64,000 nucleotides of DNA from Shinisaurus crocodilurus (GCA_021292165.1 CM037883.1:10121434-10185433), one strand, 5' to 3'; shown: positions 1-10,499, counted from the stretch's first letter. Translations and numbers: made by a program. The notes: generated by a model from the letters alone, not told the origin.

Positions 1-392
1 CCGTGTTCCCAACAACTCAGTACCTCTGGCCGGGTTTTTTTCCTACCCTGCACGCCCCCTCCCCGCCCCTTGGCGATCAGGTGGGCTTATTCCTGCCTGG
101 GAAAAGGTGGTGCCTTGGATTTACTGGCCTCTTTTGGGATACTTGGCAGCTCTTTGAGACTGCCTCTCACCTTGGGATTGTTCATGCCTCTTCATGTGGA
201 TTGATGTAGATCGTAGATGTGCTCTATTGAGGTTATGCAGGTGTGGTCACGTACTACCTGTCTGACCAGAACTGTATCTCCTGTCCCCTGGGTGGGGGAT
301 TATGCAGAAAGGGTTGCCAAATGTACAAGGGAAAACTATGTCAGGGTTCATGGCAGGGTTCATGTCACTGTGTGTGTGCTCAGGCTTTCTCC

Positions 393-505
393 ACAGTACC
401 TAAAAGATCCAGGGCTCAGACACACAGGACAAACAAAACGCACAAATTTGCATATGCTGTAAAGTCTGTGTGTGTGTGTCTGTAAAGGACCCTGTCTCCT
501 AAGGA
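393..505 (+). repeat. dispersed repeat copy A (pairs with 47785-47915)
   Basis: This contains a TG microsatellite and the block AAAGGACCCTGTCTCCTAAG. The same block order (cacaaatttgcatatg, TG run, ggaccctgtctcctaag) occurs inverted at 47785-47915. It is an unclassified dispersed family. The rest of 1-640 shows nothing I recognise. Confidence 0.5.
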
Positions 506-639
506 CATCCCTATTTGAGAAAAGGAATGTATGGATAGGGGAGAGGAGGGCATTTGATTTCAGGAAAAAAATATACATTAGCATCAAATAACATAAGTTT
601 TCCGTTGAAAACCAGGGAGAACACATGAGTTTGTTTAAA

Positions 640-845
640 GCCTTCTTAAAATGGATGGGGCCAGCCATATTTCTCTTGAGAGGGAATTCCAGATGGTAGG
701 AGCCACCACTGAGAAGGCCCTAGCTCTAGTGCCTGCCAACATTACTAATCTTGGTGATGGGAGAGCAAGCAGGGCCTCTGAAAATGATCTTAAAACATGG
801 GCAGGCATGTATGGACATAGGCAGCCCTTCAAATAGCCTGGACCC
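640..845 (-). mobile_element. L2 LINE fragment
   Basis: The minus strand reads RARAFSVVAPTIWNSLSREI, matching the conserved 3' end of L2-type reverse transcriptase ORFs seen elsewhere in this window. It is short and decayed. Confidence 0.6.
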
Positions 846-849
846 AAAT

Positions 850-2620
850 TCACCCCTTCCTCACTGCTCCCCATGCTGCTGAGTTTGCTCGGGTTCCCTG
901 CAGCAGCTATTTACATGCCCAAAAATGTGCGCAATTACATTCATGCAGTTAGATCTAGTTTTGCCCTTAGAATTCTCTGTCTACTGTCCGTAAAACTTTT
1001 GCATCCCAAGGTGAACAGTTCCAGAAAGACAATTTCTCCAGCAAAAGCACAAAATGAACCACCACAGAAAGCTGACCTTTCTCAAAGTTAACAGTAAGGG
1101 AAGATTAGGCTCAAGGAACCATCCCTTTTGTCTTCTGTTTTACCTGTAACTTCCTTTTTGTATCCTTTTTTTTTTTTTAACTAAAGTTCCAAATCCTGTG
1201 TGGGAATATGTGATAAGATTCCACTGAATGTCATTAGGGACAGAATAACAATACCAAAATTATTTATGTCAAGGAACTGAAAATGAAGTGAGCGTTCAAA
1301 GAGTGGAGGTGGTTTTAATGTAAATTAAAACAGATTTGTACTGGCCACTAATCAAGTGTTTACCTGTTTTCCATTAAAGCAGTGTCGAATTTAATCAGGT
1401 TGCTGTCTAATGCATGCATTTCTCCCTAAATCAGACGCATTCTCATCATGAATATTTAAATTGGATTTTAAAGCCATGAAAATTTCATTTAAATAAAAAG
1501 TGAGGTGGTTGCTCAGGAGTGCAGGGTTAGAATCTTTAAATTCCATTTAACAATTGTAAACACATTTTTTAAAAAGTTGAGGGGGGTCTCGAGGGGACGA
1601 TTGGGCTCAGCACTGGGGATTAAGCATCTGCAATTACAAGACATCAAGCACCTAATTAGTGTTTACATAAATATTATTTCCCTGTGTACTAACAAAATGT
1701 CTACATTTTAATAACTGGGGAAGTGATCAAGCCATAGGAAGTCAAATCGGCTTTGGGTGTTTTTGTTTTGTTTTGTTTTTTAAGGCAGTCAGTTGAAATC
1801 AGACTACCGAAATGTATAAATAGTGAGTTGCATTAGAAGAATGTGGCTGAATAATTCATACGCAGTAAGGATCAAACACAAGCCTGACATGTGACCACTT
1901 TGCTTATGAAGTTTGGCTCAGCATCCAGGTTGGAGCCGATCCCCAGCTGACGTCAGAAACATTATCCCATTCTCTAGTGCTGAGATGCAAAAGTCAAAAC
2001 ACTCTGGAAGGCCATTTTTAAACTTTGTGATTTATTTCAGAAGGTCACATCACCACACCCACTGCATAAAGGCGGGAGGGGGGGGGCTTTGTTACCCTTT
2101 TGATTCCATGATTTCTTCATAGCTCATCCTCTGTAAACCCAGCTTTCCAGGGTCAAACTAGATATGAGGTTAATTGCATAAATTCAATGATTGCAATTAA
2201 TGTCTACACTTTTGTTATGTGAATAGCAGCCCTGGAAATGCCCCAACAGTTTAACTCTTTCTCTCCCTGCCATGGTCCAAACAAAAATTGCCTCTCTGAA
2301 GTTGCTATTTGCATTTGAAGGGAAGCTTGTGTTGCCACCAAGATAAGCTTCCCTTGAAATGTACAAGGCAGGTTCAGACTAGAGGCTCCAGTGCTGCTGC
2401 TATTTGCTTAACAAAAGACATGCCTATTAATTGCATCTACACAATTAACAGCATGTCTTGTTTGATCCTCCCGTATTTGCCCCATAGTAAACTCTCCCTT
2501 CTCTTTTTGCATTTTTTGCACCACCAAAGGCCTTTGTGGACATCTCTGGGTCAGTTCACATGACACAGCCATTTTAATTGTGCAACCCCCAATCACAAGT
2601 CATACTCCCCTGCTGCAAAT
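850..2620. other. AT-rich single-copy stretch, no gene seen
   Basis: No repeat family or coding frame is recognised. At 1380-1500 there is a dense AT-rich block with homeodomain-like TTAAT and ATTTAAAT motifs and no repeat signature, which could be conserved non-coding DNA. A G-run lies near 2075. Confidence 0.2.
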
Positions 2621-2624
2621 CATA

Positions 2625-2790
2625 GTTTAAGCGAGGGTTGTTTAACCCTTGAATAACCCATAATGGCTGGGTTTTGACGACATGGCACAACCCCCCATCA
2701 GCTCAATCGGGGGCTCCAGCACACACACCTAGCACATGATGCAACTCATCATGGGTTAAATAACCCATGAAAGAGCTGGATGTGTCATGC
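2625..2790. repeat. MITE-like repeat with TTTAACCC / GGGTTAAA ends
   Basis: Inverted motifs ggttgtttaaccc and gggttaaataaccc flank about 100 bp and are followed by gtcatgcaaa. Similar blocks occur at 25205-25485 and 47940-48195. It is probably a non-autonomous DNA transposon. Confidence 0.4.
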
Positions 2791-3022
2791 AAACCAGGTC
2801 TTGGTCTCTGTCTGTTAACCCTCCCTCCATTTCACAGGACTCACTCACTCACTCTGTGCACCCCTATTGTGCTCTCTTGCTCCCCATCTCTCAAGGACCC
2901 TCTCTTTTTCTGTTTCCTTATCCACAGTACTCTCTGCCACTCTGTTTATTAGCTACCCTTTTTCCTTTGTGATAGATTTGTTCCTTGCCAGGGATCCTAT
3001 GAGATAGAATTCCTGCATTTAG

Positions 3023-3109
3023 CTTGACCATGCAACAGCAGGCAATGTACCCCATGTCATTTCCCCAGAAGAAAATGCCACCAAAAATGCAGGCATCTCA
3101 AACTTCCAG
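3023..3109 (+). CDS. candidate first coding exon (uncertain)
   Basis: A short open stretch with an ATG at 3030 (A at -3) encodes a Met/Gln/Pro/Lys-rich peptide beginning MQQQAMYPMSFPQKK and ends in CAG followed by gtatgg, a reasonable donor. An AG lies just upstream at 3021-3022. It is on the same strand as the membrane-protein gene starting at 7719 and could be its N-terminus. However, it ends in phase 2 while the 7719 exon needs a phase-1 partner, so at least one further exon of length 2 mod 3 would have to lie between them. I did not find a convincing one. The composition resembles the charged, proline-containing N-terminal part of that protein, but this is weak evidence. It may be a chance open frame. 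Confidence 0.22.
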
Positions 3110-3386
3110 GTATGGGCTCACAGAGAATTTTTTAGATAGAAGTCTCTGGGGTCAGGCATGTCTTTTCATCTTTTATTTTAAAATCTCAAGCAGTTCTTAC
3201 ATTGTTAAAAGATGATATAAGAGCACAGACCAAATACATAATTGTTACAAACAAAACACATTTCTAAAATGTTCTAAGTTTAGTTCTAGGAGCATGCTTC
3301 TTGAAAGATTAAAGTTTCTCACCCGATAACATTTCTGAGCTGAAGCAAAAGAAGCAGAGAAGGATTCAACCAGATCTCTCACTATT

Positions 3387-3388
<2 letters not shown>

Positions 3389-3439
<51 letters not shown>

Positions 3440-3500
3440 CAGACAGAGAAAGAGAGAAAATTTAAAAAATTGAAATTGAAAGAAAGAGACAGAGACAGAG
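3389..3500. repeat. compound (GT)n(GA)n microsatellite with GACAGA tract
   Basis: A TG run passes into a GA run and then GACAGA and GAGACA variants. The stretch 2790-3380 on its left shows no repeat family apart from the candidate exon. Confidence 0.9.
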
Positions 3501-3579
3501 AGAGAAGGGGGGACCATTTAAGGCCCACCTATTAAAGCATATTTGCAATGTAATGTGCACTTTGATCCTAGGGTGGTAG

Positions 3580-3580
3580 G

Positions 3581-3618
<38 letters not shown>
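3580..3618. repeat. (CA)n microsatellite
   Basis: About 19 perfect CA dinucleotides. Confidence 0.95.
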
Positions 3619-3620
<2 letters not shown>

Positions 3621-3759
3621 CTACAGAGGAAAAATAGGTTGTAAATGGTGAGACCAAACTGTCATGGAATACAAGGGGGAAGGGCAAGAAAGCTTCTGCC
3701 ATCATAAAATAGTTGGCTCCAGGCTAAGTCTGTTGAACATGGGACACATTGCAATTAAG

Positions 3760-4025
3760 GCAACAAGTCAATAACAATGGAAGCCCCATTGATTTCAATG
3801 GGAATGAAGTGCAGCTAAGGCAACAATCCTATGCACACTTAACCATTCAACTCAATGGAATTTCTGAATAGGCATGCATGCATAGGATTGCACTGTAACT
3901 TAGACTGGATACAATCCACTGAGTTGGACCCTACTTAGTCATACTTAGAGTAAATCCACTGAAATCAATGGGACTTCCCATTGATTTCAGTGGGTCTACC
4001 CTATGTATGGTTAAATCTGGATCCA
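3760..4025. repeat. cluster of palindromic MITE-like elements
   Basis: Two short palindromes sit side by side. One is built on atcctatgca / tgcataggat (3825-3890). The other has arms containing cccattgatttca and its complement (3920-4025), ending ggatccaa. Relatives lie at 4308-4372, 15870-16010, 40385-40450, 51950-52020 and 59395-59490. Confidence 0.5.
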
Positions 4026-4029
4026 ACTG

Positions 4030-6010
4030 CATTGTCTTTAAGATGCCACCGGAATCAATCTTTCCTAACATTTCACATTACTGCATTCTCCCCTCCTGTC
4101 CAAGGTGATGAATGTCTGCTTCCGTTTTTATATTATTGATTGATTTGTTGATTGAGAGTTCATTTTTCAGAATCATGAAGAGGGAACGTTGAGTACTATC
4201 AGAACTTCTTCTTTTGCCCAAATGGAAGATTTCTCTCCTTTGTGCCCTTCATCTTCATAAGTGCTTTCCAGTTCTATCTTTTTGACAGCCTCTATAAATT
4301 TGTATCCATCGGATCTGATCCAGACTGAGCTAGTCACATTTAGTCATGACTAACCTAAGTCTGGTTCCAACCCAATGTATTTTGAATGCCTTCCAATGCA
4401 AATATTTCCAAGTAACTTTGTCGTGTTCTTTTCCCTCCACCTCTTGTTTTAGAAATTTGGGTCATTTCACCAAAACATATTATGTTTATGATTTGGTAGA
4501 GCATTGTGTATGCATATGAAGCACTTCAAACACTTGTAATGTACTATATATGCACATCAAATAGTGTATGATCATCTGAGGACAAACAAATGCTGGTTAC
4601 TTATTGCTCCACTTCTTTAGAACACATTATGATCCTATCTTCTGGATTGTGTTGGGTCATTTGTGACAATTTTCTCCAGTTGCCACATCAAGGCAAAAGT
4701 TTCAGATCCTTCCTAATGTGATATTACACAACTATGGGTTTTTTTGCCTTCTAAAACATGTATGAAACCTTTTTAAAAAGCCTTTTCCTACCATCTAGTG
4801 GTCATGCCAAGAAATTCAAGAACCATCATTTTCAAAGAACGTTATTAAACCAGCTCATTATAAGGCTATACCCGACTTGACCTATTAATTTGGACTGGTA
4901 AGCACACAAGCTCATGCACATGAATGCAATGCTGAGATGGAATTTCAAAGAGAGCAGTGGAACCCGCAACAAAATGTTGCAGTATATCTGCTCCAATTCA
5001 CTGTTCCAGCCAGCCTGCCATGGTCTCTTCTGGACCATTTTGCAAAATTGAGCAAAATAGAGGAAGTGGGAAAGGAACTATGCTACATGTTTGTTTGTTT
5101 GTTTGTTTGTTCATTCATCCATTCATTTCAGCTGGCTGCCCAGGCGGCTGTGGCTGCTATTGAAATCTCAGTAAAACTACCAAGTGGATGGATTTTAAAG
5201 AGCTTCCCCCCCCCCTTTGCATTTTAAAATCCAAGAGGCAGTTTTGCTGACATTTAGGGCAGCCACCCTCAAGTCAATCCAGGACTTGGGGGCAGAGGGA
5301 CAGAGTACTTCATTTGACCCATCACCATCACCTTAGAGCATGGGTTATGGGGGCCTGGATGGGGGGCCCAAAGCCCACACCAACGGGTGCCATTTCACAT
5401 GAGGAAGGGATCTCAAACAGAGAGGTCTCAGCATTTCAGCAAACTACAATTCCCAGGATTCCTTGGTGGAGGCTTCATGACAATTACGTGTGTGGTTCTC
5501 CTCGCCACTCTGCTTCTAGCTGTTCTAGAATCTGTGAAAGCATCGATTCTTTGTGATGTAACAGGAGGGTGGCATGCAAAATGAAAAGATGGAAAACCAA
5601 AGCAGAAATCAAAAGTACCCCAGGCTCGATGAGGGGGGAAATCGCTTCAGAATTAGAACATCTTGTAGTCATTTCTTGGCCTCTCGCCTTTATCTTCGCA
5701 CCATAAGGAACCCAGGCTATTTTGACGATGAACCAGATAATGCAATCCCTTTTTATCATTCTTTCTCTGGAATTATCATGCTGTCTTAGAGATGCATTTT
5801 CAGGTGAGCAGAAATCAGTGGTTTCCATAACGTACTATGTATAATGTACATATGCCATGGCCAGTTCCTGATGGTGGTGAATTTGGTATTTGCTGAGGCT
5901 CTGAGGCTCATAGTTGAAAATGTATGCATGCATACACACACACACACACACACACACAATACATTTTAATGGTAGTACAAATAATCCTTTTTATATTCTT
6001 TTTATCTGTG
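4030..6010. other. mostly unassigned intergenic DNA
   Basis: There is a GGATCC/GGTTCC palindromic fragment at 4308-4372, a GTTT run at 5090-5112, a half hairpin (caaactacaattcccagga) at 5440-5470, and a CA microsatellite at 5934-5958. No coding sequence is supported; short open frames here have no homology features. Confidence 0.3.
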
Positions 6011-6013
6011 GTG

Positions 6014-6268
6014 TACCCAGTGTGGTGTAGTGGTTGGAGTGCTGGGACTGGGACTTGGGAGATTCGAGTTCTAGCCCCCACTCAGCCATGAAGCTTACTG
6101 GGTGACTTTGGGCCAGTCACTGACTCTCAGCCTAACCTACCTCTGATAGGGATGTTGTGGGGATAAAAAGGAGAGGAGGAGGACCATGGAAGCCACCTTG
6201 GGTTCCTCGCAAGATGGGGGAAATTGGGATATAAGTGCAATAATAATAATTAATTAATAAATAATAAA
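6014..6268 (+). mobile_element. MIR/CORE-like tRNA-derived SINE
   Basis: The head reads gtgtggtgtagtggttgg. The core contains tgactttgggccagtcac and cctaacctacct. The tail ends in an AATAATAAATAA simple repeat. It is a full-length copy of the family repeated across this window. Confidence 0.8.
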
Positions 6269-6357
6269 GGTGAGATACAATATAAGTCTTGTAACAGAAT
6301 TTGTACCATATCATAAATATTTAAGGCAGAACTGCAGGTTACTTGGGCAGATGAGAA

Positions 6358-6526
6358 TTCCTGTGGCTTATGCTGGCTCAGCTTGTCTGAGCATGGAAAG
6401 CTAAGCAGGGCCAAGCCTGGTTATTACTTGGATGGGAGACCCCTCCTCTAGTTTCCTGCATTGAGCAGGGGGTTGGACTCATAGCCTTGTAGGCTCCTTC
6501 CAACTCTATGATCTATGACTCTATGA
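6358..6526 (+). mobile_element. 5S-rRNA-derived SINE with CR1 tail
   Basis: The block ggaaagctaagcagggcc followed by cctggttattacttggatgg copies the internal promoter region of 5S rRNA. It is followed by a CR1-type 3' end (ggttggactc... ccttccaactctatga). It is likely transcribed by Pol III and mobilised by CR1. Confidence 0.8.
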
Positions 6527-6539
6527 ATCTTAAATGGGT

Positions 6540-7237
6540 GTTTGCTGAGATAACATGGACATGGGGGCAAAAAGGGCATGTGTGGAGGAGGGTGGGAGGA
6601 AGGGGTGTTCAGCCCCTCCCATGCCTGCCAGATCCTTCCCCTCTGCAAATGCTCTCCACTTGCAGCTCCTTTTTCCATAAGTCAAGTTTGGACCCCAGCT
6701 AAGGAAGCCCTGACTAAGAATGCCCTGAAGAATATTTGCAGGGAAGAATTGTTAGATTTGGGAGAGGGCCAGTGGTGTAGTGGCAAATTTTGAAGTGAGA
6801 GTCCCCATGGCCTGGTCCCCCAAGGAGGGTCCAAGAATGCAGGCAGCTGTGCTGATCCATATCAACAAACCACTTCTAGCAGTTTTCTCTCTTTGGTAAA
6901 GCTAATGGGTCTTAATGGCCCATTCAAGGCCAGGCCAGAGGCCACCCCAAAATACTTTGCATTACAACAGGAGTAGTTCACAATAATATGTCATTGCTGG
7001 GAAAAATCCATTTCTCCCCCAGCTACTGAGAAGATTACAGCTAATCTCAGTGGGAAAGGAGCAGATGACATCTGTTCTGGACCCCTGCTAATAAAAAAAT
7101 GATTTGACCCTGTGTGCCCTGGGGAAGGCTAAGCACCCCCTCTTACCCACAGAGTCTCCCTTTAGTCTTTCCTTCCCTCACATTGACCTTACAAGGAAAA
7201 CACAGAGCTGGGAATATGAGGTTTTGCCCTAGCATGG
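6540..7237. other. unassigned intergenic stretch
   Basis: I see only a degraded repeat-like motif (ccagtggtgtagtggcaaat) at 6769-6790. No gene. Confidence 0.25.
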
Positions 7238-7398
7238 TTTCATAGATTTCATAGATCATAGAGTTGGAAGGAGCCTACAAGGCTATCGAGTCCAACCCCC
7301 TGTTCAATGCAGGAAACTAGAGGGGCGGGTCTCCCATCCAAGTAATAACCAGGCTTGACCCTGCTTAGCTTTCCACGCTAGACAAGCTGAGCCAGCGT
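7238..7398 (-). mobile_element. 5S-rRNA-derived SINE with CR1 tail (inverted)
   Basis: Reverse complement of the element at 6358-6526, starting with the CR1 end (tagatttcatagatcataga) and ending in the 5S-like ctgcttagctttcc block. It forms an inverted pair with that copy 0.7 kb away. Confidence 0.8.
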
Positions 7399-7422
7399 AT
7401 TCATTATGCTCCGTGTTTGATA

Positions 7423-7671
7423 CAGTCATGCCTTGGATTGAGAGCATAATTCGTTCCGGAAACGTGCTTGTAATCCAAAACACTCTTATATCAAAACGAA
7501 ATCCCTCCCAAATAAATTGTACAGAGATTTTTAATTTAAGTTGTACTACAGTACTTGTATTGCAAGACGTCGCTTGTATATCAAGTAAAAAAAATTAAAT
7601 AAATATTTAAAATTTTGCTTGTCTTGCAAAACGCTCTCAAACCAAGTTACTTGCAATCCAAGGCATTACTG
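7423..7671 (+). mobile_element. Tigger/pogo-like MITE with TA target duplication
   Basis: The ends are cagtcatgccttggattg and caatccaaggcattactg, inverted, and both are flanked by TA. The CAGTNNTNCC end and TA duplication match the pogo/Tigger group. It is 249 bp with no transposase. A truncated copy lies at 60674-60902. Confidence 0.7.
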
Positions 7672-7718
7672 TACTTTGATTTCCAGTAAAGTCAATTTCC
7701 CTTCCCCACCCCCTTTAG

Positions 7719-7829
7719 CTCCTATCAAAGCTTATGAAGAGCCTGAGAAAATTGACCCGAGTCCTCCAACTCCAGATATCAACCCTGCAACGAATCAACT
7801 GACTTCCGGGTCCTTTATGGAGTCTATGG
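7719..7829 (+). CDS. internal exon of lysine-rich single-pass membrane protein
   Basis: This is the first exon I can support for the plus-strand gene running to 15463. A pyrimidine-rich tract ends in ccctttag at 7718, and the exon ends ATGG before gtgagatg. Its 111 nt start with two bases of a split codon and end with one, which fits the next exon exactly. It encodes about 36 residues beginning PIKAYEEPEKIDPSPPTPD: acidic, proline-rich and without hydrophobic segments. This would be the N-terminal stalk before the membrane helix, and by the positive-inside rule it would lie on the lumenal or outer side. The start codon is in an unidentified upstream exon. I do not recognise the family. The exon lies just after a Tigger-like miniature element that ends at 7671. 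Confidence 0.7.
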
Positions 7830-8324
7830 GTGAGATGAATTTTAGCTCTCGATTGGCTGGTTGGACCTCTATATACTCAACATCCTGAAAAATGTTAAGA
7901 CCTCATGATTTCTGGAAGATCTGTTTGCGATTCATCTTTTCGATCAACAGTTCTTGGCCACAGTTCATACATTACCCAAGGTGGTGCTCATAAGAACACA
8001 ATAAGAACCCTACTGGGCTAGACCAAGGATTCATCTTCTCCAGTATTATTTTTCCCCCAACAATGGATAGTCTGTTCTTCACAGGCAGAAAATGAAGGCA
8101 ATTGCTCTTCTCTGTCTTTTGCCCCCAGCACCTAGCATTCAATGGTAGACTGCCTCTAAAAGGGGAGGGGTTTTTTAGCTATGTTTTGATGAATCTAGCC
8201 TTGGTCATGCATGCACTAGTGACACCAAGACTAGACTACTGTAATGTGCTGTACATGGGGCTGCCTTTGAAGATGACCCAGAAACTTCAGCAGGTGTAAA
8301 GTGTAGGGTGCTCGTTGTCGTTGG

Positions 8325-8450
8325 AGCTGTATCAGCATTCTGCAACTTGGTGTCCTCCAGATGTGATGGACTATGACTTCCATGCTGGCTGGAGGATGTT
8401 GGGAGTTGTAGTCCAACACATCTGGAGGGCACCCAGCTTCACAAAGGCTG
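8325..8450. mobile_element. hairpin hAT-type MITE inside L2
   Basis: Inverted arms: tggtgtcctccagatgtgat and the complement of acatctggagggcacccagc, with a central ggcatg-like loop. Family of 53342-53477. Confidence 0.55.
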
Positions 8451-8615
8451 AGGGAGATGGTCAAAGCATATTACACTGATTCTTACCAGTTGTACTGGTT
8501 ACCGATGTGCTTCGGGGGCCAATTCAAAGTTCAGGTTTTGACCTTTAAACCCCTAAATGGTTTGGGCTCATGTTATTTAATAGACTGCCTGAACTTGCCT
8601 GTGCTGTAAGGAAAG

Positions 8616-8668
8616 CATCATAGAATCATAGAATCATAGAAAAGTAGAGTTGGAAGGGGCCTACAAGC
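8616..8668 (-). mobile_element. very short CR1 3' tail
   Basis: Only the terminal 50 bp of CR1 (tagaatcatagaatcataga then agttggaaggggcctac) is inserted in L2, an extreme 5' truncation. Confidence 0.6.
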
Positions 8669-8885
8669 ACTAGAGCCAGGGCCTTCTCAGTAGTGGGCCC
8701 TATCTTATGGAAGTCCCTCCCAAGGGATGTGTAGTTGGCCCCTTCAGTTGCAGTATTTCCAAAGACTTCGAAAAACACACCTGTTTCAAGTGGCTTTTAG
8801 TTGATGTGCTTTATTGGTTATGCTGCTACTTTATTGATGATTTGTTGTGGTGACTGGAAATCTGTTTTGTTTGTTTGTTTAAATA

Positions 8886-9325
8886 CTGGCTGAACTATAT
8901 TTTAATGTGTTATTTTTGAAAATGCTGAAATTCAAAAATACTTATAAAATATATTTTATAATATTTCTAAATGTTATAATGTTATATTATTGTATTTTTA
9001 TTTTTAAACTTGTGTTTTCTGCAGTACCTTGGCTGAACTTGAACCAGAAAGGCAGCTTAAACATTGAGATAGACAGACAGACAGATAATAGACCTATTCT
9101 CCATGAATTTGTTTGTTTAATCTCCTTTTAATGCCATCTAAACTAATAGCCATTGTCACATCTTGCTGAATTCCCCTGCACCATGCAGATGACTTTCCAT
9201 ATAAAGTGACCACCTTACTCTGCAGGAACCCAATCCACGTAAATCTTTCCCTTAAAAAGGGGGGGGAGGGAGAGTCATGAATTGGGCACCTGCAGTTGTG
9301 GAAAGGAGAGCAGGTTCTACTCCAC
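8886..9325. other. AT-rich stretch, no gene seen
   Basis: The segment 8920-9000 is almost pure A/T. A CAGA run lies at 9068-9084 and a G-run at 9259. No repeat family is assigned. Confidence 0.25.
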
Positions 9326-9326
9326 C

Positions 9327-9500
9327 ATAGGAACATAGGAAGCTGCCTTATACTGAGTCAGACCCTTGGGCCATCTAGCCCAGTATTGTCAACACTGACT
9401 GGCAGCAATGGCTCTCCAGGGTTTCAGGCAGGATTCTTTCCAAGCCCTACCTGGAGGCCAGGGATCGAACCTGGGACCTTCTGCATACAAAGCATGTACT
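9327..9500 (-). mobile_element. tRNA-Ala-derived SINE
   Basis: Reverse orientation. It begins with the 3' part (aggaagctgccttatactga) and ends with the tRNA-like head (ggatcgaacctgggacct, B box in reverse). Confidence 0.75.
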
Positions 9501-9501
9501 T

Positions 9502-9762
9502 TCATAGAATCATAGAATAGTAGAGTTGGAAGGGGCCTATAAGGCCATCGAGTCCAACCCCCTGCTCAATGCAGGACTCCAAGTCAAAGCATCCCTGACA
9601 GATGGCTGTCCAGCTGCACCTTGAATGCCTCCTTTCTCACACTGAGTGATGGTCCCTCCCTACAGCACCTGGCATTCCAAGTCGGTCACCCATCCAAGTA
9701 CTAACCAGGCCCGACCCTGCTTAGCTTCCAAGATCAGACGAGATTGGGCTGTTCAGGGCTGT
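9502..9762 (-). mobile_element. long-form 5S-rRNA SINE with about 170-bp CR1 tail
   Basis: Read on the minus strand, a well-preserved 5S segment (ggaagctaagcagggtcggg, then ggttagtacttggatgg) is followed by a longer CR1 3' end (cagctggacagccatctg... tagaatcatagaatcat). It retains more 5S and more CR1 sequence than the short copies, so it may represent the founder structure. Confidence 0.8.
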
Positions 9763-9764
9763 TA

Positions 9765-10222
9765 AGATGCTACAATGCAAAGAAGAGTGGCACCCTGGGT
9801 AACAATCAAGGCTCTTTCTGCTGGTTATTTTTCAGTTTGGGAGGCTCCCCACACGCATGGCTTGTCTTGTCTTGTTGCTTCAAATGTTTAACAATGTGCT
9901 ATATCCTTCTACTGCTCATAATATCTTGTGAGAAAACATTGAGATGTCCCCTGATATGAAAGAACAGTACAGCGTATTGGCCATACCTGGGCAACTGTGT
10001 CTTTAACTGGCAGCTAATCCATGTCAATGTACTTTGGTGCTGTTCAATTCGCATTAATGCACTTCAAAGGAAGATGTAAGATGTCTTCTTGCTCCTGTCT
10101 TGCACCACTTTAATCTGTTATTTTTGTGGAAGTCAGAAGCATTCCACATGAGACTGGACTTCTTCGGCCACATGCGCTCTTCAAAAGATCCATCAACTGG
10201 AACAACGGTAAATGAATATTGA
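9765..10222. other. intronic single-copy stretch
   Basis: No repeat is recognised. A possible donor (ACG before gtaaat) at 10199 follows a weak acceptor, but its phase does not fit the surrounding exons. Confidence 0.25.
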
Positions 10223-10223
10223 T

Positions 10224-10497
10224 TATTTATTTATTTATTAATTATATTTATACCCCACCATTTTTCCTGCAAGGAACCCAAGGCAGCTTACATAATCTTC
10301 CTTCTCCTCCCCCTCCTCCTCCTCCTCCTCCTCCTCCTCTCCATTTTATCCTCACAGCAACCCTGTGAGGTAGGTTAGGCTGAGAGTCAGTGACTGGCCC
10401 AAAGTCACCCAGTGAGTTTCAAGGCCAGGCGGGGACTAGAACCTGTATCTCCCGAGTCCCAGTCCAACACGCTCACCACTATGCCACAATGGCTCTC
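10224..10497 (-). mobile_element. MIR/CORE-like SINE with (CCT)n expansion
   Basis: Reverse copy ending in ccacaatggctc. A CCT microsatellite (10306-10338) has expanded inside the GGAGGA-rich part of the SINE. Confidence 0.8.
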
Positions 10498-10499
10498 TT

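Larger units (their letters stand above)
8150..8885 (+). mobile_element. L2 LINE 3' fragment, interrupted
   Basis: The frame around 8205 reads TPRLDYCNVLYMGLPLK, an L2 ORF signature, followed by decayed 3' sequence. It is interrupted by a hairpin MITE (8325-8450) and a 50-bp CR1 tail (8616-8668). Confidence 0.7.

Noticed and set aside
4452..4494. Strong acceptor (ctcttgttttag) followed by an open stretch
   Set aside because: No good donor; the phase does not link the 3023 candidate to the 7719 exon.
5387..5584. Signal-peptide-like peptide (MTITCVVLLATLLLAV)
   Set aside because: Isolated short frame next to a MITE arm, no splice support; probably chance.
9655..9762. Functional 5S rRNA gene
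   Set aside because: The match covers only the internal block and is joined to a CR1 tail, marking a SINE.
10137..10198. Possible extra exon of the membrane-protein gene (open frame AFHMRLDFFGHM, donor gtaaat)
   Set aside because: The acceptor is weak, and inclusion would end in phase 0, creating a stop at the start of the 11656 exon.
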